A stretch of DNA of 55,644 nucleotides. Origin: CSP1-8 sp049688015. GTDB lineage: Bacteria > Desulfobacterota > Deferrimicrobia > Deferrimicrobiales > Deferrimicrobiaceae. Below are positions 9,659 to 20,161 of this stretch, in pieces. The notes below the pieces were generated by a model, which searched no databases, was not told the origin of the DNA, and saw nothing but the letters and a program-made list of their open reading frames with translations. How positions within the stretch are numbered: the first letter of the stretch is position 1; every line of letters starts with the position of its first letter. The stretch spans positions 1 through 55,644 of the forward strand of contig JBAVJZ010000068.1 in the NCBI GenBank assembly GCA_049688015.1, read 5' to 3'. Position numbers and translations under genes: made by a program.

Positions 9659-9841
9659 CTCTGCCTCCTTTGCACCATGGTAATAAACTGCCCGTTCCCC
9701 CGTCACGCGACGACATCATACCACCTGCCTTCCCGGGCAGGCGCCGCCATGCGACAGGCTGATAACCCCGAGATTATTCTCCACCACTTTGTCGATGATA
9801 CCCCCCGCCGGCGGTTTCCGGAAGCGGCAACGGGCAAGTCC

Positions 9842-9864
9842 CGCCGGATTATTCACATCCGGCG
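9842..9864. other. Perfect inverted repeat in divergent intergenic region
   Basis: CGCCGGAT and its exact complement ATCCGGCG are separated by 7 nt. It lies between the minus-strand lipoprotein gene and the plus-strand small ORF at 9929. It could be an operator or a hairpin; there is no T-tract, so it is a poor terminator. Confidence 0.4.
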
Positions 9865-9928
9865 CAGAGGCGCGGCCAGGCAAACCGTGAGACAATAGTG
9901 TTCAGGGTCCGGAAAATCGGGGAGGAGC

Positions 9929-10168
9929 ATGATGAAGGTCCGGGTCTTCTGCTACGAGGGATATCGAGCGGTAGAGACGCCGCGCGCTTTCACCATCGGA
10001 GAGCGTCGCCTCGAAGTCACCTCCGTGCACGACCGTTGGCGGGGAAAGGACCACGAGTACGTGAAACTCGACGCCTCGGATGGAAATCGGTACATCCTCC
10101 GGTACGACAGTGTACGGGACGAGTGGGAGATCCACCTGATGGAAGCAGGACGGACGGGAGGACGTTAA
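9929..10168 (+). CDS. Small conserved-looking hypothetical protein
   Basis: 79 residues, no signal peptide or membrane segment, likely cytosolic beta-rich fold. Not recognised by family. The pattern of a short N-terminal strand, then VTSVHDRWRGKDHEYVKL and a Asp-Gly-Asn-Arg-Tyr-Ile-Leu-Arg-Tyr turn-strand ending in DEWEIH resembles small uncharacterised proteins of about 70 residues seen in proteobacteria (impression, not verified). GGAGGAG precedes a double ATG at 9929 and 9932; spacing favours the second. It converges with the selenoprotein peroxiredoxin gene 40 bp away. Confidence 0.65.
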   Translation: MMKVRVFCYEGYRAVETPRAFTIGERRLEVTSVHDRWRGKDHEYVKLDASDGNRYILRYDSVRDEWEIHLMEAGRTGGR

Positions 10169-10170
10169 CG

Positions 10171-10196
10171 CCGGGGGGTAAAGCATCCGTCCCCGG
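10171..10196. terminator. Hairpin between convergent genes
   Basis: CCGGGG and CCCCGG separated by 14 nt, lying between the stop at 10168 and the stop of the peroxiredoxin gene at 10209. There is no U-tract. Its position suggests a shared weak terminator. Confidence 0.3.
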
Positions 10197-10208
10197 AAGT
10201 CGGTCCTC

Positions 10209-10856
10209 CTATTTCCCTTCACGGATCGATTCCAGCGCGGCCAGGATCTCCTCGATATCCATCCGTACGGTGTGATCGGGGTCCGCCACGCCCGCCCGGA
10301 CCACCCCCTGCCCGTCGAGAACGTAGGTGGCGGGAACGGGAAGCTCCCACCGGCCGTCCCCGTTGTGTTTATCGAGGTTGATCCCGAACTTGTCCCGGTA
10401 GAGCTCCTTGATCTCCTGCGGAACCGCAAACCAGAGGCGGTACTTCTTGAGCACTTCGCTCCTGGCGTCGCTCACCACGTCGATCGGAATGTTGTGCTTT
10501 TCCGCCATTGTCAGGGTGAAGTCGGGAAGTTCCGGACTTACGGCGATCAGGTCCGCCCCGAAGGACCGGATTTGCGGTAGTGCCTTGGCCAGAGCTGCCA
10601 GCTCCAGGTTGCAGTACGGTCACCACTCTCCGCGATAGAACGAGAGAACGATCGGCCCCGAGGCAAGGCGGTCGGCAAGATGCACGGTCTTCCCCACCTG
10701 GTTCGGGAGAGTGAAATCCGGCGCCCTCTCCCCGACAAGTAATCCCGCCGCCCCGGAAGCCCGGATGCTCTCGACCCCCCGCTTCATCGTCGCCGCGATC
10801 TCCGGGGGAATCTGCCTTCCCGCCTTGAACTGCGTGATCTGTTCCGAAAGTTTCAT
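10209..10856 (-). CDS. Selenoprotein peroxiredoxin-like protein (in-frame UGA read as selenocysteine)
   Basis: AhpC/TSA-family thiol peroxidase, reducing peroxides. The frame is interrupted by one TGA (10620-10622), which simple ORF calling splits into a 78-codon and a 99-codon piece. The translation is continuous across it: SFYRGEW-U-PYCNLELAAL, where relatives carry FYRGGWCPYCNLEL, so UGA replaces the first Cys of a CPYC motif (U79, C82). Total 215 residues, normal for the family. APDFTLPN lies upstream and LPVPATYVLD downstream. A hairpin at 10589-10607 has bacterial SECIS geometry. GGGAGG precedes the ATG. Alternative: a simple nonsense mutation, less likely given the exact Cys position and an undamaged frame on both sides. 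Confidence 0.85.
10589..10607 (-). promoter_or_regulatory. Putative bacterial SECIS element (peroxiredoxin gene)
   Basis: On the mRNA a stem of GAGCT/AGCTC, extended by one C-G and two G-U pairs, closes a GGC loop. The apical loop starts 20 nt after the UGA, and its first two bases are G. This matches what is known of bacterial SECIS elements (short stem-loop immediately 3' of UGA, small loop with an early G, loop about 16-37 nt from UGA). Confidence 0.65.
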
Positions 10857-10994
10857 GAGACCTGCCCTCCCTGTGTAGTCTCTACCGAACAGGTAGGATG
10901 CCGGGAAGTTCCCTTCGATTCCACCGCGTCACGGATGATTCTCCCGTTCCCCCGGCGAAAATGCCCCCGCCGGAAAGCAGGGGATGCACCGTCC

Positions 10995-11015
10995 GTGGTA
11001 CCATTTTTCTACCAC
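10995..11015. promoter_or_regulatory. Inverted repeat upstream of acnA
   Basis: GTGGTA and TACCAC separated by a 9-nt T-rich loop, ending 19 nt before the acnA start and just before its ribosome binding site. It may be an operator or a leader hairpin; no function is shown. Confidence 0.3.
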
Positions 11016-11033
11016 TGACGCGGGGAGGGGGCC

Positions 11034-13820
<2,787 letters not shown>

Positions 13821-13832
13821 TGCGCTAATGAA

Positions 13833-14477
13833 CTAGAGTATATCGGATGCCGGATCGAGGACGTCGAACTTCTTCGCCCGTAGCGCGCCCCGGACCATCG
13901 GTCCGTTAACCGTGTCGAGACGCAGGAGGACGACCATCCGGTCGGATCCCTTTATCTCCGGTGTGACGAGACAGCTTCTAAGACCCACACCGAGCTCCCG
14001 GACGGCATCGACAAGCTCTTCGAACCGGTTCAGGGACCGGGGAAGAATCACCTCGATCCGCAGGCCCACGCCGTCGATGTCCAGGACATCGATGAAGGCG
14101 TTGAGCATGTCGAGCTTGGTGATGATCCCCACCAGCCGGTCGCCGGAGAGCACGGGAAGCGCCCCGAACTTCTTCCGCTGGATGATGAGGAGCGCGTCCT
14201 CCACGGCATCCTCGGGGGTGAGGGACCAGACCTCGGTCTTCATCACCTCACGCACTTTCCGGTCCTGGGGCTTCGGTTCTCCCGGACCGGCGGGACGGTC
14301 GCTCGTCAGGGATACGTTTCTGAGGTCGGTGTCCGACAGGATGCCGACGAGCTTCCCCCCCTCCACCACGGGAAGGTGATTGATCCGGGACGTGCGCATG
14401 ATGTCCGCGGCGCTCGTCAGGGGGTCGTCGGGTCCTACCGTTTTCGGGTTTTTCGTCATCCTCCGCCCTACCAGCAT
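13833..14477 (-). CDS. AcuB-like tandem CBS domain protein with C-terminal ACT-like domain
   Basis: 214 residues from the ATG at 14477; the frame is open to 14969 but upstream codons are Arg/Gly-rich and non-conserved. Two CBS repeats (residues about 7-70 and 78-140, with INHLPVVEGGKLVGILSDTDL and FGALPVLSGDRLVGIITKLDM) bind adenosine nucleotides in this family. The last 70 residues (from LRIEVILPRS) have the alternating pattern of an ACT domain, as in AcuB. A role as a ligand-sensing regulator is inferred; its target is unknown. It converges on acnA. GGGGGTGGG precedes the ATG. Confidence 0.85.
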   Translation of the reverse strand: MLVGRRMTKNPKTVGPDDPLTSAADIMRTSRINHLPVVEGGKLVGILSDTDLRNVSLTSDRPAGPGEPKPQDRKVREVMKTEVWSLTPEDAVEDALLIIQRKKFGALPVLSGDRLVGIITKLDMLNAFIDVLDIDGVGLRIEVILPRSLNRFEELVDAVRELGVGLRSCLVTPEIKGSDRMVVLLRLDTVNGPMVRGALRAKKFDVLDPASDIL

Positions 14478-14696
14478 GACCCACCCCCAGGCGAATTCCC
14501 TGTTCCCCGAGGCGCACGAAAGCGCCGGGGTATCGCCCCCATTATAATCCCTGCCTCCCCCGATGCATCCTTTAAGAAAGGGGCCCTTCCCTCCGTGGGA
14601 GAAACAGGGGGTTCTGCCGCCCGGGAACCCGGGAAAGAAGGTCCGCGCACGGGAGGCGGATGACGCCCCAGTTCCATCCGTCCCAAGCCTCGGGAC
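14478..14696. other. Intergenic region upstream of the CBS-domain gene
   Basis: About 220 bp without a credible gene. A TATAAT-like element occurs near 14542 on the minus strand and could be the -10 of the CBS-domain gene, but no good -35 is visible. Confidence 0.3.
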
Positions 14697-14734
14697 AAAA
14701 AAAAACAGGGGGCGACCCGGAACCGGCCGCCCCC
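14697..14734 (-). terminator. Intrinsic terminator of the CxxCH surface-protein gene
   Basis: On the minus strand a 10-bp stem (GGGGGCG with CGCCCCC, plus a G-U and two further pairs) with a 7-nt loop is followed by a TG and nine T. It starts 38 bp past the stop at 14773. This is the best intrinsic terminator in the window. Confidence 0.88.
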
Positions 14735-14772
14735 TATCCATACGTGCTTCCTTACGTTGATGAAACCGGGAA

Positions 14773-16377
14773 TTACCTCCCGTTTTCGGGTTTCCTCCTC
14801 CGGAGAGCCAGCCCGAGCAATACAAGGGTGAGGAGACCGTACGACCCGGCCGCCTCCTTCCACCCTCCACCGGAGCCGACCACGGAGCATCCTCCGCCAG
14901 CCGCGTCGGGGGTCGCACCGGCCGACCCGTCTCCGGTGGCAGTCGGGACCGCCACGCCGACCGGATCAACGATCACGCCATCCGCCTGGCCGTCGGAATC
15001 CCCGATCCCACCGTCGGTCACCGTCATCGTGAAGCGGTTTCCGTTTATCACCGCAGGGATCTCGTGGAAGCCATCCCGGTCGGACCGGAAGACCTTGCTA
15101 TCCGAAGGAATCTCCTCCGGGTATTCAATGTCCACCTCCACCGTTTCCCCCGGAGAAATGCCGTGAACCTCGAAATCTACGAGACCGTCGCGGAACTCGT
15201 ACCCATGCGGTTTATGGTCCTGGTTGATGGAAAAATGCGTGTCCGAGATCCCGCGGACCTTGCGCAGATGCCGATGCCCGTCCTTTCCGACGGATACCCA
15301 GAACTTACCTTCCCTCTTGGACTTGGGAGGCGTCGCTTCCGTGTCGTCGTTCGGATGGTCGTCTTCGCCGTCCTCGACCCCGTCCTCGTCCGTATCCGCA
15401 GTCTGGACGATCGTGGTAAACGTCGAGGTCATCGGCTCCGTGTCCCCCTTCGGGGTTATCGTCACCGTGTAGTTCATTCCGTTGACCAGCGAGCAGTCCG
15501 GGGTGAACGTCGCATTCATGAGGAAATCATCGTATGCGATCGTTCCGCTTACGACCCCTCCATTGACGCACATGATGCCCCCCGGGTCCGAAGCAGCAAC
15601 AAAGGAGGGGGTGCTTTCCGCCAGTGTGATCGTCGCACCATCCAATGCCCCGGCAACGTCGGCCGAAATAACGACCGCCGTCGTGACCGGTACGTTCGTT
15701 GCGCCGTCTGGCGGCATAACGGAAAGATCACCGGTGGTGGACGGCGGAGGCGGAGTCTCCGGATTGATCGTGATGCTGAGGCCCTTTGTAGCGGTGCCGC
15801 CGCCCGACACCTGGACCGTGAAGTTGGACGTAACGGCGGACGTGCTACTCCCCGTCGGCGTCCCGCTGATCGTCCCGCCGGAACTCAAGCTAAGGCCCGC
15901 GGGCAGACTCCCTGCAGTCACCGACCAGCTGCGCGGGGTCGTCCCCCCCGTGGCCGCCAGTGTCTGACTGTACGCCGTACCCACCGTCCCGGAAGGAAGC
16001 GACGACGTCGTGATCGAGGGAGGTGTGGCCGTCGGGGGTGTGTCCGATGCATTCCCGGGGAAGGTCAATGCCCCGATTTCAACAATGTTGGTGGCACCAT
16101 CTCCGTCCGAATCCATCCCCTCTATATTCGTAAAGGAATGCCCATTGCCACTGTATGCGCTGCCGAAAGAGTTCCTGGACCCGCCTGAACTGCTGTTATG
16201 GCACAAGATGCAGACATCCAGTCTCGTTCCATTTGTAGCCGGGTATTGATTTGTAAAAGAAGTTAAATAACTTGAAACCGCGCCGGCCTCGGTGCCCCCC
16301 CAAAAAAGCAATCCCAAGGCAAGTGTCCCGATCAGAATCCAATTTTTGTGATAACGACTACTGTTTCCGTAATCCAT
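14773..16377 (-). CDS. Secreted multi-domain surface protein with CxxCH heme motif and C-terminal sorting signal
   Basis: 534 residues from the ATG at 16377 (AAGGA 5 nt upstream; an ATG 11 codons earlier is less well placed). In order: signal peptide (about 1-33), a CILCH heme-c motif at residues 56-60, a Ca-binding-type DSDGDGATN, an immunoglobulin-like putative Ig segment (SLPSGTVGTAYSQTL), a Big_5-like domain beginning PPDGATNVPV, a DTDEDGVEDGEDD repeat, a domain like choice-of-anchor U, and a tail with GGGCSVVG, a hydrophobic segment and RRRKPENGR, which looks like a JDVT/Myxo-CTERM-type processing signal. It probably sits on the cell surface. Whether it binds heme or carries electrons is inferred from a single motif. 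Confidence 0.8.
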   Translation of the reverse strand: MDYGNSSRYHKNWILIGTLALGLLFWGGTEAGAVSSYLTSFTNQYPATNGTRLDVCILCHNSSSGGSRNSFGSAYSGNGHSFTNIEGMDSDGDGATNIVEIGALTFPGNASDTPPTATPPSITTSSLPSGTVGTAYSQTLAATGGTTPRSWSVTAGSLPAGLSLSSGGTISGTPTGSSTSAVTSNFTVQVSGGGTATKGLSITINPETPPPPSTTGDLSVMPPDGATNVPVTTAVVISADVAGALDGATITLAESTPSFVAASDPGGIMCVNGGVVSGTIAYDDFLMNATFTPDCSLVNGMNYTVTITPKGDTEPMTSTFTTIVQTADTDEDGVEDGEDDHPNDDTEATPPKSKREGKFWVSVGKDGHRHLRKVRGISDTHFSINQDHKPHGYEFRDGLVDFEVHGISPGETVEVDIEYPEEIPSDSKVFRSDRDGFHEIPAVINGNRFTMTVTDGGIGDSDGQADGVIVDPVGVAVPTATGDGSAGATPDAAGGGCSVVGSGGGWKEAAGSYGLLTLVLLGLALRRRKPENGR

Positions 16378-16865
16378 CTTTTCCTTACCCCCTGTATAAA
16401 TATTGAACAATTCTTTCGGCTAACAGTTCGAATAAGGTAAAAAAATTCCCTCCTTTCCCCTGTTTTTTCCCCCAATGAAATCCGGTCGAGTGACAATTTT
16501 CGAGATGTGTTAACTGATGATTATTGCAACAGGTGTACCCGACAGTATAGGGAGTCGGAGGAAGGGATTTTCCAAGACGCAAAACAATTCGGGAGCAGGT
16601 GCAACATGTTACTTTTACAAGGATAATTATGTATTACCCGTGGCCCGCCGCCGACATGGGGGAACGGGGATCGTCCATGACGCCGTTGCCCGTGAGGACC
16701 CGGTTCTCCCCCGGCGAAAGAAATCTGTAACGGAATGGGATCGGGGCAGACGACTAATCTGCGGTAAATTGCAACATGTTATATTTAATCTCCAATAGAA
16801 AGGGAACATGCTCCTGTTCACGCTGCCTGGCGGGGAATGCCGGCAACGCAAGGTATAATGGTTCC
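16378..16865. other. AT-rich intergenic region with repeated AACATGTT palindrome
   Basis: About 490 bp, clearly lower in GC than its surroundings, with no convincing gene (short frames at 16517-16798 and 16627-16851 lack family-like content). It holds two copies of GCAACATGTTA (16601 and 16771), each containing the self-complementary AACATGTT, and a related GCAACAGGTG at 16525. These may be regulator binding sites in the divergent promoter of the flanking genes. A TATAAT stands at 16854-16859. Confidence 0.5.
16854..16859 (+). promoter_or_regulatory. Possible -10 box (TATAAT)
   Basis: A perfect TATAAT 6 bp before the ATG at 16866. No matching -35 hexamer 17 bp upstream. If used, the transcript would start at or near the ATG, i.e. 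leaderless. Confidence 0.25.
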
Positions 16866-17186
16866 ATGGATCGGCATGCGCGTGGGCGGCAGGAGATGGA
16901 GCAAAAGTACGGCGAGGTAGAGTCCGGGGCGGCTACCCTCGTCATCCGCGGGGTGACGTACCGCCTGCGGGAAATACTCGCCCGCTGGATGTTGGACGTT
17001 CCGGAGATCATGACGCTGGACGGGGGGACGGTGGGGGAAGACCGCTACTGGATCCGCTTCATCGACAAGGACGACCGATGCTACGTCGTGTTCGAGTTCA
17101 ACGCGGAGTTCGACATTCTCTCGGAGATGCGGGCGGACAGCCTTGCCTGGGAAGGGGAGGACTTTTTCGCCTCCCGCTGGAGATAG
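16866..17186 (+). CDS. Hypothetical protein
   Basis: 106 residues from the ATG at 16866; the frame stays open back to 16776 but those codons look non-coding, and a second ATG at 16896 directly abuts AGGAG. No signal peptide or membrane segment. Charged, with a beta-rich pattern (ATLVIRGVTYRLREIL, RYWIRFIDKDDRCYVVFEF). I do not recognise the family. It lies 35 bp upstream of the DCC protein gene on the same strand, so the two may be cotranscribed. Confidence 0.6.
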   Translation: MDRHARGRQEMEQKYGEVESGAATLVIRGVTYRLREILARWMLDVPEIMTLDGGTVGEDRYWIRFIDKDDRCYVVFEFNAEFDILSEMRADSLAWEGEDFFASRWR

Positions 17187-17221
17187 GAAGCATCCGGGGA
17201 CACCCCGGTCGGAATCTGCCG

Positions 17222-17587
17222 ATGACGAGGCCCGTCCTCATCTACGACGGAGATTGCCCGGTTTGCCGCAGCGCGGTCGACCGGATCCGGGGAAATTCCG
17301 CGCCGGATGCGTTCGAATTTTTCTCCTGTCATTCGGAGGATCTCTCCCGGCGATTTCCTCAGGTTGCAAAAAGCGCCTGCCTGGAGGCGATGCACCTGAT
17401 TCTGCCCGGCGGAACGGTGCTCGCGGGGGAACAGGCCGCGCCCGAAATCCTTTCCCGGCTGAGGCGGTGGCGGTGGGCCGCCGTCCTGTTCCGCCTTCCG
17501 GGCGCGCAAATCCTCTCCCGCGTCTTCTACCGATGGTTCGCCGGGAGGAGGCACCGGGTCTCCCGCCTGCTCTTCCCTCCCCCGTAA
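17222..17587 (+). CDS. DCC-family thiol-disulfide oxidoreductase (DUF393)
   Basis: 121 residues. The family signature DxxCxxC is present right after the first strand: LIYDGDCPVC, Cys12 and Cys15. The rest has the helical thioredoxin-like pattern of the family, ending with FYRWFAGRRHR. Predicted small cytosolic or membrane-associated redox protein with unknown partner. The ATG at 17222 has no strong ribosome binding site, so it may be translated with the preceding small gene. Confidence 0.85.
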   Translation: MTRPVLIYDGDCPVCRSAVDRIRGNSAPDAFEFFSCHSEDLSRRFPQVAKSACLEAMHLILPGGTVLAGEQAAPEILSRLRRWRWAAVLFRLPGAQILSRVFYRWFAGRRHRVSRLLFPPP

Positions 17588-17608
17588 CGGCGGGTATGCC
17601 CCCTTTAC

Positions 17609-17625
17609 CCCCGTTCAGAACGGGG
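17609..17625. terminator. Hairpin between convergent genes
   Basis: A perfect CCCCGTT/AACGGGG stem with a CAG loop, between the stop at 17587 and the stop of the MmgE/PrpD gene at 17660. No T-run follows on either strand, so termination is inferred from position only. Confidence 0.4.
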
Positions 17626-17659
17626 AGACGACCCTCTCCTGCATTTCGGTAATCAGGGA

Positions 17660-19075
17660 TCACACGCCCAAATCCCGCCCCAGGAGCATCATGAGGTCTT
17701 TCACTGCGATGCCGTCCAAGTGTTTCACGGCGTCGGCGATCTCGCGCCGGAGCGACGACTCGATCACACCGTCCGCGAGGGATTCGAACTTTTCCTCCAC
17801 TCTTGCCCACGACATCGGCCGGGTGTGGAACCCCTCGTAGTCCGCCTTCTCCTTCGTGAAAAATCTGCCGTCCTTCAGGGTGACCGTGAGCCGGCAGCCG
17901 TGCTCATCCGGGAACCGGTTCGAATACTCGGGGTTCGATACCACCATCACCCTGTGGAGAAGCGACTGGACGTCGCTGCGGACGATTCTTTCCGGTTCGT
18001 ACTGCGCAGGCATCACCTGCCCGTCCAGCGCGGCGACCGCGACCATGTAGTGCAGGCTGTGGTCGGCATCCTCCTTCGTGCGTACGATCGTCTTGTCCCC
18101 CTCCACGCCGCCGCCGATGATGAGGTGGGCAACTTCGAAGATGTCGATGCGGATCCGGTCGATGTCCGCTCCGGAGAACCCCCGCTCCCGCATCAGCTCG
18201 ATCATCCCTTCCAGAGCCGACTGGGAGTGAATCTCGGCGTTGAACTTCTTGATGATGGTGCGCAGGACCCTCTCCAGGTTTTCCTTCGACCAGTCCAACG
18301 CGAAATCCCCCGCGATCGTCTGGCACCATCCCTTGTTCCCTTCGAACACCTCCCTCGGACCCGTCACCCCCCGCTTCGCGAGGAACGCGGCCCGCAGGCC
18401 GTTGAACGCGGTGTTCGGATAGGCAAGACCCTTCCAGTGGGACAGCTCCCCGGTGCGGGTTACGCGAAGCGCGTTGTTCGCGGTCCCCGAGATCCCCAGG
18501 GCGCTGGCGGTTTCCCAGGTGGAGAGACCAAGCGCCTTGGCCACGCCCGCCGCACTGGCAAATGCGCCCTGCGTGGTGTGGTCGAACCCCCGTACCCGGA
18601 CCGGAGCCTCGTCGCACAGGCGGCACTGCACCTGGTACGCGACAGCAAGCGCCGTCAGGAACTGCCTCCCCGAAGCAAGAGCGTACTCCGACGCCGCGAG
18701 TACGGCCCCGATGTTGTCGCTCGGGTGACACGTCTCGCCCGGGGCCAGATAGGAGTCGTTGAAATCCAGGTACCGTACCAGCGCTCCGTTCAGGAACGCT
18801 GCCCGGTCGGGGGAGGTACGCCCTCCCCCGATCAGTGTACACAGAGGGTTTCCCCCGAACTCGTTCACGTCCCGGCGGATCATCCGGATGGGCTCTCCCC
18901 GGATGGCACCAAAGGCGCACGCGAGAGAATCGAGCACCCGGACTTTCAGGGACTCGCGCGCATCGGGCGATATGTGCTCCCATCCCGCCCGCTCCACGAA
19001 CGCCGCCATCTCCTCCGAGCGAGACAGCACGCGCTCGTTCCCCATTGCCTCCGCGAGGTGGTCGAATCGCGCCAT
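17660..19075 (-). CDS. MmgE/PrpD family protein
   Basis: 471 residues from the ATG at 19075 (AAGAGG upstream); a longer reading to 19213 would run into the preceding gene. All-helical N-terminal domain with the conserved VRVLDSLACAFGA, LDFNDSY and HPSDNIGAVLAASE near residues 100-130, then the smaller C-terminal domain. Members include 2-methylcitrate dehydratase, cis-aconitate decarboxylase and iminodisuccinate epimerase, so the substrate is probably a small di- or tricarboxylate; which one cannot be told. No prpB or prpC is nearby. It is 5 bp downstream of the ComA-like gene, so they are cotranscribed. Confidence 0.9.
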   Translation of the reverse strand: MARFDHLAEAMGNERVLSRSEEMAAFVERAGWEHISPDARESLKVRVLDSLACAFGAIRGEPIRMIRRDVNEFGGNPLCTLIGGGRTSPDRAAFLNGALVRYLDFNDSYLAPGETCHPSDNIGAVLAASEYALASGRQFLTALAVAYQVQCRLCDEAPVRVRGFDHTTQGAFASAAGVAKALGLSTWETASALGISGTANNALRVTRTGELSHWKGLAYPNTAFNGLRAAFLAKRGVTGPREVFEGNKGWCQTIAGDFALDWSKENLERVLRTIIKKFNAEIHSQSALEGMIELMRERGFSGADIDRIRIDIFEVAHLIIGGGVEGDKTIVRTKEDADHSLHYMVAVAALDGQVMPAQYEPERIVRSDVQSLLHRVMVVSNPEYSNRFPDEHGCRLTVTLKDGRFFTKEKADYEGFHTRPMSWARVEEKFESLADGVIESSLRREIADAVKHLDGIAVKDLMMLLGRDLGV

Positions 19076-19080
19076 GGCGG

Positions 19081-19977
19081 TTACCTCTTGCCGCCCTTGG
19101 CCGCCGACCCGATAAGCTTCGGCCGGGCGGCTGCGGCTTTCCCCGTTGGTTTCCGGTAGGTCACGATGCGGCCCCAGGTGCTTTTCGTTCCCCAGATGCC
19201 GGATCGCAGACATTCCAGCTGGACTACCTGGGAATGGTCGACGAACAGGTTGACGTCCGGGCCGAAGTTCTTTATGTACCAGCTGAATACCTCGGGGTCG
19301 GCCGCCTCGAACATCACCTTGTCCAGCCCGAGCTCGTTGACGATCTTCGCGACCACGTCCGTACGCCAGCTCCGGACGTTTTCGGTGATCCCTTCCGATT
19401 CCACCATGATGAGGTGTGCGCCCGCATCCAGGTACCGCCTGGCGGCCCGGATCGCCTGGGACGGATCGATGGTCCCTTCCGCCTCCAGCTCCTCTACGGA
19501 GCTTGCGCCCCCGGCGCCGAACTGGATGCCGATCTCGGGCTTCGCCTTCATGCCGAGTTCGTGCACTCTATCGACGATTCCCACCAGGTCGTCCAGGGGT
19601 ACGCTGATGAAGCCGCTGGACACCTCCACGACGTCGAACCCCATCTCCCGGCACTCCTCGAGGTAGCGATCCACCATCCCGGGGCCGTGTGTCAGCACCC
19701 GCTCGATGAATCCCCCGGTGGACACCATCACGTCGTGCTCGTGGCAAACGCCGATCAGGTCCTTCACCGCCTGCGTGGGCATCAGGGAAAAGGACCCCCC
19801 GCTGAACTTGAAGATGTCGACAAACGCGCCCATGGTCTCGAAGATGTCTTCCAGGTACCGTTTCCCGACGGGCGCGTAGTACGGTCCGCGCATCTCCGTG
19901 ATCCCGGTGGTGCGCGGTTTCCGCCCTCTCTCATTTATAGGAAGAAACCCGAAGCTGCGATCGAATGAATGTTCCAT
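19081..19977 (-). CDS. ComA/HSA32-like protein (phosphosulfolactate synthase family)
   Basis: 298 residues from the ATG at 19977 (AAGGAGG 8 nt upstream). TIM-barrel family that includes archaeal ComA, which adds sulfite to phosphoenolpyruvate for coenzyme M synthesis, and plant HSA32. Family-like segments in order: FKFSGGSFSLMP, MGFDVVEVSSGFISVP, KAKPEIGIQFG, GAHLIMVESEG, GLDKVMFEAADPEVFSWYI and PDVNLFVDHSQVVQLECLR. The second half is closer to HSA32-like proteins than to methanogen ComA, so the true reaction is open. First gene of a two-gene unit with MmgE/PrpD. Confidence 0.82.
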   Translation of the reverse strand: MEHSFDRSFGFLPINERGRKPRTTGITEMRGPYYAPVGKRYLEDIFETMGAFVDIFKFSGGSFSLMPTQAVKDLIGVCHEHDVMVSTGGFIERVLTHGPGMVDRYLEECREMGFDVVEVSSGFISVPLDDLVGIVDRVHELGMKAKPEIGIQFGAGGASSVEELEAEGTIDPSQAIRAARRYLDAGAHLIMVESEGITENVRSWRTDVVAKIVNELGLDKVMFEAADPEVFSWYIKNFGPDVNLFVDHSQVVQLECLRSGIWGTKSTWGRIVTYRKPTGKAAAARPKLIGSAAKGGKR

Positions 19978-20067
19978 TCCCCCACCCTCCTTCCGTTCCA
20001 TCTTTGCCGGTCATGGTTCCCCGTTGTCATACAAGCTTCCTTCTCCTATTAAGATGATTTCCTGAAA

Positions 20068-20099
20068 AGGATCGTTCCACATCTCCATGAAACGATCCT
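20068..20099 (-). terminator. Stem-loop downstream of yedK
   Basis: A perfect 9-bp inverted repeat AGGATCGTT/AACGATCCT with a 14-nt loop, followed on the minus strand by TTTTC. It lies about 60 bp beyond the yedK stop and fits a weak intrinsic terminator. It is also upstream of the ComA-like gene, so a regulatory role is possible. Confidence 0.5.
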
Positions 20100-20161
20100 C
20101 CCCCGGTTTTCTCATTGGATTCCAGTACGATAGGAACGTTCAGGGGCAGGGGAAGACGTGG

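Noticed and set aside
9898..10275. 125-codon frame overlapping the small protein at 9929
   Set aside because: It lacks a ribosome site and conserved-looking content; the 79-codon frame has both.
10620..10622. TGA in the peroxiredoxin gene as a nonsense mutation or sequencing error
   Set aside because: It falls on a redox Cys position, both flanks are undamaged and a SECIS-like hairpin follows; a second gene in the window shows the same arrangement.
13833..14969. 378-residue version of the CBS protein
   Set aside because: The extra 164 residues cross a strong terminator of the next gene and have no conserved pattern.
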